DNA of 64,000 bases from SNAP01 sp049671745 (lineage in GTDB: Bacteria; Bacteroidota; Bacteroidia; Bacteroidales; Marinifilaceae): the NCBI GenBank assembly GCA_049671745.1, contig JBATVL010000013.1, forward strand, positions 20,783 through 84,782, written 5' to 3'. The notes below the pieces were generated by a model. The model did not search any database. It had not been told where the DNA came from and saw nothing but the letters and a program-made list of their open reading frames with translations. Of the stretch, positions 25,734-33,521 are shown one piece after another (the first letter of the stretch is position 1; the number at the start of each line of letters is the position of its first letter). The position numbers and the translations under genes are program-made.

Positions 25734-27425
25734 ATGAAAAAAATATTTATTACTATACTAGTTTTCTGTATATGTATAGCAAGTTATGCACAGAAATATC
25801 CTACAGGTTTAACTGAGATGAACCCAGAAATTGCAAAAGTATATAGTAATATAAAACGTGCAAATATTAAAGTTAATTCTAAACTCATAAATGCGAATTC
25901 TAAAACAGCTATTACATTTATTGATAATTCATATAGTGAGTTTTTTCCACCTGTGTTTAATCAGGTTGGCGGATCTTGCGCATATGCATCAGGTGTTGGC
26001 TACATATATAACTATGAATATAACGCCCTTTATGAATTAGATGGAAAAAAATCAGAAAACATATTTAACTACCTTCAGGTATATGCCCAACTTAATAATG
26101 GTAAAGATGTAGGAGGTCAAGCATATAAAGGTTGGGATTTTATTAAGATAAACGGTGCCCCTTCACTAAAACATGGTAAAACTAAAACTCTTGTTGAATG
26201 GAAATCAGGCTATGATTATTACTATGACGGAATGAATAAAGGAGTTATAGATTATTCTGTTTTTTATTCTGAGAAAGATGGAGAAATTGAGAAAATGAAA
26301 CAATATCTTCTAGACAAAGGCAATGGTTCTAAACATGGGGGATTAATTCAATTCTCAGCATGGGCACATCCTCTTGAGCCAACTTTATATGAAGGAATAC
26401 ATAGCGAGCACTGTGATGCTATGATTCATCATTTTGGTAATGATGGCATGCATTCAATGACAATTGTTGGTTTTGATGATGAAGTTGGATATGATTATGA
26501 CAATAATGGAATAGTTGAAGGAAAAGAAAAAGGTTCTTTTATTTGCTGCAATACTTGGGGTGAAGATTGGGGATATTACAGTAGATGTAAAACAAACAAA
26601 GGTAGATTTTATGCTCCATATTATGCTTTTACAACTTTAAAACAATCAAACAAAGGTGTTTCTTATTCTAGATATAATATGGGTGGAGGAACAGGTAATG
26701 GCGATAAATCATGCTTAATTGTAAACGTTAAAAAAGTAGAATGTAATTTAGTCGCAAAGATTAAAATGTCACATTCTTCTAGAAATGATATAGAATTTGA
26801 AATTGGTGTTTCAAATAAAGAAGGTGCTCTTAAACCAGAACATACTTTTACTTCTAATTTTATGAAACATCAAGGAGGTGATAATAGTATGACAGCAAAC
26901 TATAGTTCTAAACCTGAAGTAATAGAAATTGGTCTTAATATCAGTTCTTATAGAAAATATATGAATATGGATAATGCTAAGTTCTTTATAAAAGTAAAAA
27001 ATAAAAGTATTGGAACTGCAGGGAAAGGAAAATTAATGTCATGCTCTATAATTGACTATAGTACAGAAAAACCAACAGAATACTTTGCTACTATTAAAGA
27101 TTCAGAACTAAGCGGATCTAAAGTATCAGAAGCTTTAGTAAATGCAGGATATCCTAATATTGAGAAAGATATAAATTCTAGCGTCAGATGTGATATAGAT
27201 GTAAACAATAAGAAAATAGCACTATTTATTAATTCTAGTGTAAATACTCCAGTAAAAATTGATATAATAAAAAATGGAGTAGTAAAAAAACATCTTTTTA
27301 ATGAAGTTGTTAATAAAGGGAAATTCAATAAGATCATAGACATAAGCACATTAACTGGCATTGTATATGACATGCGCATAGTTGCAGGTAACCGTTTTAT
27401 TTACAAAAAGCTAAAACTTAAATAA
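25734..27425 (+). CDS. Secreted papain-like (C1) cysteine peptidase
   Basis: A 563-residue exported protein (signal peptide about residues 1-19, ending SYA). Catalytic residues of the papain fold are in order: Q77 and C82 in NQVGGSCAYAS, H240 in GMHSMTIVGFDDE, and N273 in CNTWGEDWGYY. The Trp that usually follows the catalytic Cys is Ala, and the Q-to-C spacing is one residue shorter than in papain. The last ~80 residues (from VRCDIDVNNKK to YKKLKLK) form a beta-rich end that resembles type IX secretion sorting domains, which is my inference. First gene of a three-gene operon; the next ATG starts two bases after its stop. Confidence 0.82.
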   Translation: MKKIFITILVFCICIASYAQKYPTGLTEMNPEIAKVYSNIKRANIKVNSKLINANSKTAITFIDNSYSEFFPPVFNQVGGSCAYASGVGYIYNYEYNALYELDGKKSENIFNYLQVYAQLNNGKDVGGQAYKGWDFIKINGAPSLKHGKTKTLVEWKSGYDYYYDGMNKGVIDYSVFYSEKDGEIEKMKQYLLDKGNGSKHGGLIQFSAWAHPLEPTLYEGIHSEHCDAMIHHFGNDGMHSMTIVGFDDEVGYDYDNNGIVEGKEKGSFICCNTWGEDWGYYSRCKTNKGRFYAPYYAFTTLKQSNKGVSYSRYNMGGGTGNGDKSCLIVNVKKVECNLVAKIKMSHSSRNDIEFEIGVSNKEGALKPEHTFTSNFMKHQGGDNSMTANYSSKPEVIEIGLNISSYRKYMNMDNAKFFIKVKNKSIGTAGKGKLMSCSIIDYSTEKPTEYFATIKDSELSGSKVSEALVNAGYPNIEKDINSSVRCDIDVNNKKIALFINSSVNTPVKIDIIKNGVVKKHLFNEVVNKGKFNKIIDISTLTGIVYDMRIVAGNRFIYKKLKLK

Positions 27426-27426
27426 T

Positions 27427-27843
27427 ATGAAAAAACTATTTATACTTTTCATCCTTGCAAGTGTTTTTACTACTTCATGTACTAAAAAGGTTGACATAAA
27501 ACCTGAACCTATAGTTCCTGTTCCTATTCCTCAACCTAAACCAATTCCTGTTGTGGAATATACTATGCCTTACTTATCTTCAGATAAATTAAAAGTAAAA
27601 GCAGAATTATTAAAGATGACAGATAAAATAGTAGAGATAAAACATAAAAACTACTATAAGGTAACATGTGTTCCTACTAAATCAGAAACTAACATGTTTA
27701 GTTTTTTGTCATATGAATATAGTTTAGATGGGTTCGATTTTGTTAAATTGAATTTCACTTATAACCTAGATGAATCAATAAAAATATCTAAGGATAATAA
27801 AAAGAAATTATTAGACTATCTAAATAATTTTATTCTAAAATAA
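27427..27843 (+). CDS. Small proline-rich lipoprotein of unknown function
   Basis: A 138-residue lipoprotein (lipobox FTTSC, cysteine near residue 18). A Pro-rich linker follows (EPIVPVPIPQPKPIPVVEY, about residues 26-45) and then a ~90-residue domain that I do not recognise. It lies one base after the papain-like peptidase gene and three bases before the BIG2/FISUMP gene, so all three are translated from one message. Small lipoproteins beside secreted cysteine peptidases can be their inhibitors, but no inhibitor motif is visible here and this role is only a guess. Confidence 0.7.
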   Translation: MKKLFILFILASVFTTSCTKKVDIKPEPIVPVPIPQPKPIPVVEYTMPYLSSDKLKVKAELLKMTDKIVEIKHKNYYKVTCVPTKSETNMFSFLSYEYSLDGFDFVKLNFTYNLDESIKISKDNKKKLLDYLNNFILK

Positions 27844-27846
27844 GCT

Positions 27847-30114
27847 ATGATAAAAAAAATAATAATTCTTGTATGTACATTTATATTTATACTGACATCT
27901 TGCGATAAAGACGATGAAGATAAAATAAGTGCCATTAAGGTAAGTAAAATAGAAATAACTAATAAATCTATAAATGAATTAACTATTAATGAAGAGGTTC
28001 AGCTAAAATTAAATATTACTCCTACTAACGCTACATTCAAAGAAATATTATGGACCTCTTCTGATAAAACAATAATATCTGTATCTAATAGTGGACAAAT
28101 TAAAGCCATTAGTAAAGGAGAAGCAACTATAACAGCTCTTGCTAAAGAAGATAACATCAAAGATACCTATACCATAAAGGTTAAAGATCCTATAGTTTTA
28201 GCAGAAACGATTATACTTAACAAAGAAAGTATTGGAATAAAACTTGGAGATAAAGTAGAATTATTAGCTAATATACTCCCTGCTAATACAACTGATAAAT
28301 CTATAAAATGGATTAGTTCTAATACAAAAGTAGCTAGTGTTAATAAAGATGGGCTTGTAACTGCTTTAGCAATAGGAGAGTCTACTATTAAAGTTTTTAC
28401 AAAAAATAGTAAATCTGCAATTTGTAAATTAACTATCAGAAGGAATATCATAGAAGTTGAACGCATAGAGATAGAACAAGGAGGCGAATTTTCAACAAAC
28501 GAATTGTTTGTTATATTTAAGGCAAAAGTTTTTCCTGAAAATGCCGAGAATAAAACTCTAAATTGGTCTATATCTGATTCTTCCATTGGTGTTATTCTTA
28601 AAGAAAATGGTACTTGGAAAGGCAGAAAATCAGGATCTTGTAATATTATTGCTACTGCTTCAAATGGAGTTAAGGGCATATGTAAACTTACTTTCTCTTA
28701 TAATAAAGTGACTAGTATAAGTATGCAAGATATTAATATGCCTGTAAATAAAGAGTTTAATATTATTGCTGAGGTATTACCTAATAATGCATCAGATAAT
28801 TGGGTTATAGCTAAAGTTTTATCAGGTCCTGAAGGTGGACTTATTAAATCTAACTTTAGTGGAAAAGGTGGTAAGGATTTTAAATGGATAGGAAAAATAC
28901 CTGGTGAATATTTAGTTGAATATACGAGTACAGATAAGAATGCTACTGGAACTTGCAAAGTTACTATTATAAATGATGTTGTTAATAAAAGTATACTTAT
29001 TAAACCTTCAGATATTACAATAGAAATGGATCAAGAATATGAATTAAATATTGAATGTTCTCCAACTGATTTGTGTAGTAAAGGTTTAGTCTGGAAGATG
29101 TCTGATGAAAACATTGCATTTACAGATGGTGAAAAAACTATAATAGGAAATAGAGTAGGTACAACAAGTCTAACTTTAAAAACGAAAGATGGTCTTACAA
29201 CATCTAATACTATACTTATTCATGTTATTGACAAAAATATAAAGGTTGATCATATTCATTCTGAAATTTCTAATCTGCGCATGACTGTTGGCGAAAGCAA
29301 AACTATGAATTGGACTATTATACCAAAAAATGCCACTGACAAGACAGTTAGATGGGAAAATATAGACCCAACTATAGGTTCTGTAGATAGTAATGGTAAA
29401 TTCCTAGCAAAATCTAAAGGATCTACCATTATTACTGCTATATCTAATAGTGATAATAAAAAACAATGGAATTGGCTTATAGAAGTTGTGGATGCAGACG
29501 CGTGTATGGATCCAGATGGTAATATCTACGATACTGTAGAAATAAATGGCTTAACTTGGACTACAAGTAATTATATGTATTTACCAAATATTAATGCTGA
29601 TAATGATGTTTCTAATGATGAAGCTAGATGTTATGTTATTGAATATCATGGAACAGATTTAGAAGAGGCTAAAAAGCTATATAACTATAAAACCTATGGT
29701 GCCTTATACAATTATGCTGCTGCTGTTAAATATGCTCCTAAAGGGTATAGACTCCCAACTAATGAGGAATGGATTCAAGCAGAAATTGCTATGGGAATGC
29801 TAGAAAAAGAAGCTAGAACAGAAGGCTATTTAGGAAGAGGGGATATTGCTAATAAATTTAAATCTCCTGACTTGTGGTATCCTAAAGGAGGCTCTAATGA
29901 AAGTGGCTTAAGCTTAATACTTACAGGCTATATTTCTCGTAAAGGTAAATCACTTGATCTTAACTATAGTGCTCAATTATGGGTAGGCACCGAAGATAAA
30001 ACCCTGCCAGATAGTTATGCTTATTCACGAGTTTTCTTAAGCTATGATAATAAAATTATAAATAACACTAAAAACAAGAAATATGGCTTAGCTGTTAGGT
30101 ATGTAAAAAAATAA
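27847..30114 (+). CDS. Lipoprotein with about six BIG2-like domains and a C-terminal FISUMP domain
   Basis: A 755-residue lipoprotein (lipobox LTSC, then DKDDEDK acidic signal for surface export). About six Ig-like BIG2 units follow, roughly residues 29-117, 118-200, 201-285, 286-378, 379-465 and 466-550; the first, second and sixth keep the clear W-x-SS/ENxD and ItAxSxG pattern while the fourth is diverged. Residues ~551-755 form a FISUMP domain (DPDGNIYDTVEINGLTWTTSNY, YNYAAAVKYAPKGYRLPTNEEW, WVGTEDK, LAVRYVKK), a C-type-lectin-like fold found on Bacteroidota surface proteins. Likely an adhesin-type stalk with a binding tip. Last gene of the peptidase operon. Confidence 0.88.
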   Translation: MIKKIIILVCTFIFILTSCDKDDEDKISAIKVSKIEITNKSINELTINEEVQLKLNITPTNATFKEILWTSSDKTIISVSNSGQIKAISKGEATITALAKEDNIKDTYTIKVKDPIVLAETIILNKESIGIKLGDKVELLANILPANTTDKSIKWISSNTKVASVNKDGLVTALAIGESTIKVFTKNSKSAICKLTIRRNIIEVERIEIEQGGEFSTNELFVIFKAKVFPENAENKTLNWSISDSSIGVILKENGTWKGRKSGSCNIIATASNGVKGICKLTFSYNKVTSISMQDINMPVNKEFNIIAEVLPNNASDNWVIAKVLSGPEGGLIKSNFSGKGGKDFKWIGKIPGEYLVEYTSTDKNATGTCKVTIINDVVNKSILIKPSDITIEMDQEYELNIECSPTDLCSKGLVWKMSDENIAFTDGEKTIIGNRVGTTSLTLKTKDGLTTSNTILIHVIDKNIKVDHIHSEISNLRMTVGESKTMNWTIIPKNATDKTVRWENIDPTIGSVDSNGKFLAKSKGSTIITAISNSDNKKQWNWLIEVVDADACMDPDGNIYDTVEINGLTWTTSNYMYLPNINADNDVSNDEARCYVIEYHGTDLEEAKKLYNYKTYGALYNYAAAVKYAPKGYRLPTNEEWIQAEIAMGMLEKEARTEGYLGRGDIANKFKSPDLWYPKGGSNESGLSLILTGYISRKGKSLDLNYSAQLWVGTEDKTLPDSYAYSRVFLSYDNKIINNTKNKKYGLAVRYVKK

Positions 30115-30236
30115 GCTTTTAAAACTTATCACAAAATGAAAGGATTTATTTATATGCTAGATAAAAATCTAAATATTTATGTATCTGATAAATAGAAATC
30201 CATACAATAGCTATTAATTTAGAAACACTAGATTTT

Positions 30237-30272
30237 AACGAGTTCCCCTTTTAAGGGAGACTCGTTTTTTAT
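30237..30272 (+). terminator. Terminator of the peptidase-lipoprotein operon
   Basis: AACGAGT with ACTCGTT (30237-30243 / 30260-30266) plus inner CCC/GGG pairs, followed by Ts. Confidence 0.8.
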
Positions 30273-30331
30273 AACCAACTGATAGAAAGCATAAAAAAGC
30301 GTAAAAAGTATTAGTTTATGAAAAAAATTAT

Positions 30332-30339
30332 TACTTTTG
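30332..30339 (+). promoter_or_regulatory. -7 element of the rplM ribosomal operon promoter
   Basis: TACTTTTG is an exact TAnnTTTG. The -33 region is T-poor and not clear. The first gene begins ~200 bases downstream, leaving a long leader. Confidence 0.65.
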
Positions 30340-30346
30340 CAAACTG

Positions 30347-30543
30347 AAAAATTCTATTTAAGATAGATATTTTTAAGACACATGACTAAAGTCCTTAGCC
30401 CATTTTAGTTGTTAAGTTTCAGATTCTTAGCTAAAGGAGTAATAGCCCAAACATCCACCTCCTAAGGCGATATAGATGATTTAATGATTGTTTTAAGAGT
30501 ACTACTTAAATAATTATTTGTAATAATTTAAAAATTAGAAAAA
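30347..30543 (+). promoter_or_regulatory. Structured leader of the rplM operon, possible L13 autoregulation site
   Basis: A non-coding leader of almost 200 bases. It can fold CTTAG (30426-30430) plus AGGAG (30435-30439) with CTCCTAAG (30459-30466) around a loop containing AATAGCCCAAACATCC. The nearby CCTTAG at 30393-30398 is an alternative partner for CTAAGG, so two exclusive folds are possible. Ribosomal proteins often repress their own operon through such leaders, and leaders upstream of L13 have been proposed for Bacteroidia; I could not test a match. Confidence 0.5.
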
Positions 30544-30999
30544 GTGGATTCATTAAGCTACAAAACAATTTCAGCTAACAACGCTACTGTAAAAAAAGAG
30601 TGGGTTTTAGTTGATGCAGAAGGTTTGACTTTAGGTCGTATGGCTTCGAAGATTGCTAAAATTCTTCGTGGTAAATATAAGCCAAGTTTTACTCCTCACG
30701 TTGACTGTGGAGATAACGTAATTGTTATCAATGCAGAAAAGATTATCTTATCAGGTAACAAGATGACTAGTAAATCTTACATGCGTCACACTGGTTACCC
30801 AGGTGGACAAAGATTAACTTCTATATCTAAAGCTTTAGCTACACACCCAGAGAGAGTTATTGAGCACGCTGTGAAAGGTATGTTACAAAAAAACAAATTA
30901 GGAGCTGAGCAATTCAGAAACTTATATGTTTATGCTGGAACTGAGTACAAACAAGAAGCACAACAACCTAAGAAATTAGATTTAAACACTCTTAAATAA
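30544..30999 (+). CDS. rplM: Ribosomal protein L13 (uL13)
   Basis: A 151-residue large-subunit protein that binds 23S rRNA early in assembly. The start codon is GTG, chosen because MDSLSYKTISANNATVKKEWVLVDAEG is the conserved N-terminus of Bacteroidota L13 and no in-frame ATG gives it. Core motifs are LGRMASKIAKILRGKYKP, HVDCGDNVIVINAEKI and MLQKNKLG. It is followed five bases later by rpsI, the usual pair. Confidence 0.97.
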   Translation: MDSLSYKTISANNATVKKEWVLVDAEGLTLGRMASKIAKILRGKYKPSFTPHVDCGDNVIVINAEKIILSGNKMTSKSYMRHTGYPGGQRLTSISKALATHPERVIEHAVKGMLQKNKLGAEQFRNLYVYAGTEYKQEAQQPKKLDLNTLK

Positions 31000-31004
31000 T
31001 TGAT

Positions 31005-31391
31005 ATGGAAGTTATAAATACAATTGGTAGAAGAAAAGCAGCTGTAGCTCGTATCTATATGAGTGAAGGTACAGGTAAGATTACTATCAACAAAAGAGAT
31101 CTTGAACATTATTTCGTTTTACCAACATTACAATATGTTGTTAAACAACCTCTTCTTTTATTAGAATTAGTTGGAAACTACGACATCAAAGTAAATCTTG
31201 ATGGTGGTGGATATAATGGACAAGCTGAAGCATTACGTCTTGCTATTGCTAGAGCATTGATTAAAATTAACCCTGAGTGCAAAGCACAATTAAGAGCAGC
31301 TGGTTTCGTAACTAGAGACTCTCGTGTTGTTGAACGTAAAAAACCAGGTCAACCAGGTGCACGTAAGAAATTCCAATTCTCTAAACGTTAA
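31005..31391 (+). CDS. rpsI: Ribosomal protein S9 (uS9)
   Basis: A 128-residue small-subunit protein whose basic tail reaches the P-site tRNA. NTIGRRKAAVARIYMSEGTGKI at the start, GGGYNGQAEALRLAIARAL in the core, and the C-terminal RKKPGQPGARKKFQFSKR with its invariant Lys-Arg end are all present. It forms the operon rplM-rpsI-rpsB-tsf; 80 bases with a hairpin separate it from rpsB. Confidence 0.97.
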   Translation: MEVINTIGRRKAAVARIYMSEGTGKITINKRDLEHYFVLPTLQYVVKQPLLLLELVGNYDIKVNLDGGGYNGQAEALRLAIARALIKINPECKAQLRAAGFVTRDSRVVERKKPGQPGARKKFQFSKR

Positions 31392-31407
31392 TAGTTTAGC
31401 ATCTAAA

Positions 31408-31440
31408 TTGTTGGGACTTCTTTTTAGAACTACCCCACAG
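31408..31440 (+). promoter_or_regulatory. Hairpin in the rpsI-rpsB intergenic region
   Basis: TTGTTGGG (31408-31415) pairs with CCCCACAG (31433-31440) with one mismatch, and an inner ACTTCT/AGAACT helix extends it. No T tract follows, so it is not a terminator; it may be a binding site for S2 or a processing signal. Confidence 0.35.
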
Positions 31441-31471
31441 TTGATTAATTAAGAAAGTAAACTTAGAAAAA

Positions 31472-32266
31472 ATGACAAATTTCGACGAATTATTAGAAGC
31501 AGGTTGCCATTTTGGTCACCTTACAAGAAAGTGGAATCCAAAAATGGCTCCTTACATCTTTATGGAGCGTAATGGTATTCACATTATCGACTTGAACAAA
31601 ACTGTTGTGAAATTAGACGCTGCGTCTGAAGCACTTAAGCAGATTGCAAAATCAGGAAGAAAAATCTTATTTGTAGCTACAAAAAAACAAGCTAAAGAGA
31701 TTGTTGCTGAAAACGTTTCTTCAGTAAACATGCCTTATATCACTGAAAGATGGGCTGGTGGTATGCTTACAAACTTCCCTACAGTAAGAAAAGCTGTTAA
31801 GAAGATGAATACTATTGATAAAATGGAAGCTGATGGTACATTAAACCATTTATCAAAAAGAGAAAGATTACAAATCTCTCGTCAAAGGGCTAAATTAGAG
31901 AAAACTTTAGGTTCAATCGCTGATCTTACTCGTTTACCAGCTGCTCTTTTTGTTGTTGATGTTATGAAAGAATACATCGCAGTAAAAGAGGCTAACAGAT
32001 TAGGTATACCTGTATTCGCTATGGTTGATACTAACTCTACTCCTGAAGGTATTGATTATGTTATTCCTTGTAATGATGATGCTTCTACTTCTATTAGCTT
32101 AATGCTAGGAAAAGTATGTGGTGCTATCAAAGAAGGTTTAACAGAAAGAAAAGCTGTTAAGGATAAAGAAGTTGCTAAAGACAAAGCAAACAAAGCTGCT
32201 AAAGCTGAGAAAGCTAATAAAGTTGAAAAAGCTCCTAAAGCTGAAAACAAAGAAGCTAAAGCTTAA
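31472..32266 (+). CDS. rpsB: Ribosomal protein S2 (uS2)
   Basis: A 264-residue small-subunit protein placed on the back of the 30S body. Conserved parts include FDELLEAGCHFGHLTRKWNPKMAPYIF, the WAGGMLTNF block, and GIPVFAMVDTNSTPEGIDYVIPCNDDA. The last ~40 residues after TERKAVKDKEV form a Lys/Ala/Glu tail that is not part of the core S2 fold and is probably disordered. As in most bacteria, rpsB is followed by tsf. Confidence 0.97.
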   Translation: MTNFDELLEAGCHFGHLTRKWNPKMAPYIFMERNGIHIIDLNKTVVKLDAASEALKQIAKSGRKILFVATKKQAKEIVAENVSSVNMPYITERWAGGMLTNFPTVRKAVKKMNTIDKMEADGTLNHLSKRERLQISRQRAKLEKTLGSIADLTRLPAALFVVDVMKEYIAVKEANRLGIPVFAMVDTNSTPEGIDYVIPCNDDASTSISLMLGKVCGAIKEGLTERKAVKDKEVAKDKANKAAKAEKANKVEKAPKAENKEAKA

Positions 32267-32329
32267 TTAAAGCCTAGTTTTTTTTGAGAGAATTAAAAGC
32301 GAATCGTTAACAAATAAAATATAACCGTC

Positions 32330-33148
32330 ATGGCAATAACAGCTGCAGATGTAAAAAAGTTGCGTACAGCAACTAACGCAGGTATGATGGACTGTAAGAA
32401 AGCTCTAACTGATGCAAACGGAGATTTCAATGAAGCAGTTAAAATCATTCGTAAAAAAGGTCTTGCAATTGCTAACAAGCGTGCAGACAGAGAAGCAACA
32501 GAAGGTTGCGTTTTAGCTCAAGTTAATGGAACAAAAGGTGCTATGATAGCTCTTAACTGTGAAACTGACTTCGTTGCTAAAAACGAAAACTTTATTGCTT
32601 TAACACAACAAATTCTTGATATTGCACTAGAGAATATGCCTGCTGACAAGGATGCATTATTAGCTCTTCCTATGGACGGAAGAACTATCAATGATATCGT
32701 TCTTGAGCAAACAGGTATTATCGGTGAAAAATTAGAGATCTCTTTCTATGGTAACATAGATGCGGCTTCTTCTTTCGCTTATATCCACCCAGGTAACAAA
32801 TTAGCTACTCTTGTTGGTTTTAACAAGACTACTGATGTTGATACAATGAAGGATATTGCTATGCAAACTGCTGCTATGGCTCCTATCGCTATCGATAAAG
32901 ATGGTGTATCAGAAGAAATAGTTGCTAGAGAATTAGAAGTTGCTAAAGGTAAAGCCCTTGAAGAAGGAAAACCTGAAGCTATGTTAGAAAAGATTGCTGC
33001 AGGTAGAATTAACAAATTCTTCCAAGAAGTAACTCTTCTTAATCAAAACTTCATCAAAGAGAACAAGCAATCTGTTAAACAACACCTTGCTTCTATCGAC
33101 AAAGATTTAACTGTTACTCAAATGGTTAGATTTACTTTGAACGCTTAA
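32330..33148 (+). CDS. tsf: Elongation factor Ts
   Basis: EF-Ts (272 residues) exchanges GDP for GTP on EF-Tu. The N-terminal UBA-like domain and TDFVAKNE signature are clear: VKKLRTATNAGMMDCKKALTDANGDFNEAV and MIALNCETDFVAKNENF. The dimer/core part follows to QMVRFTLNA. It is the last gene of the ribosomal operon and a strong terminator follows within 25 bases. Confidence 0.97.
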   Translation: MAITAADVKKLRTATNAGMMDCKKALTDANGDFNEAVKIIRKKGLAIANKRADREATEGCVLAQVNGTKGAMIALNCETDFVAKNENFIALTQQILDIALENMPADKDALLALPMDGRTINDIVLEQTGIIGEKLEISFYGNIDAASSFAYIHPGNKLATLVGFNKTTDVDTMKDIAMQTAAMAPIAIDKDGVSEEIVARELEVAKGKALEEGKPEAMLEKIAAGRINKFFQEVTLLNQNFIKENKQSVKQHLASIDKDLTVTQMVRFTLNA

Positions 33149-33169
33149 TATTAGCTTCATAATATATTA

Positions 33170-33200
33170 AAGCCTCTCCCTTTTGGGAGAGGCTTTTTTT
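33170..33200 (+). terminator. Terminator of the rplM-rpsI-rpsB-tsf operon
   Basis: A nine-base GC-rich stem GCCTCTCCC / GGGAGAGGC (33172-33180 with 33185-33193), TTTT loop, and a long T tract. Confidence 0.9.
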
Positions 33201-33521
33201 TGTTTTTTATCAAATATTACTTTTCAAAAACCTTCAATCCATTAAGGATACTATAAAACAATTATTTAATCAAACTTTTTATTTTAATACATCTAATTAG
33301 TTATTGTTTTGTTAATCATTTATCATAAATTTAAACAAAACTAAACACAATTAAACACAATTAAACATTAATAGATAATAGGACACTCTTAAATGATGCA
33401 ATAACATTATCAATTATTAGAGTCTACTCTCTAGCTAAATTATAATGCTAGTTAAAGAACATAGAATAAAAGAAGATTCACTAATATAAATTTCAATATT
33501 AAAATTCTAAATTTAAACACT
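33201..33521. other. 320-base AT-rich gap before the third BIG2 gene
   Basis: No gene or clear promoter. It contains three tandem-like TAAACACAAT / TAAACATTAA words (33340-33370) and a small inverted repeat CTAGC ... GCTAG at about 33433-33453. This may be the control region of the lipoprotein gene that follows. Confidence 0.4.

Noticed and set aside
28167..28679. 170-codon minus-strand frame opposite the BIG2/FISUMP gene
   Set aside because: Shadow of the repeated Ig-like coding sequence on the plus strand.
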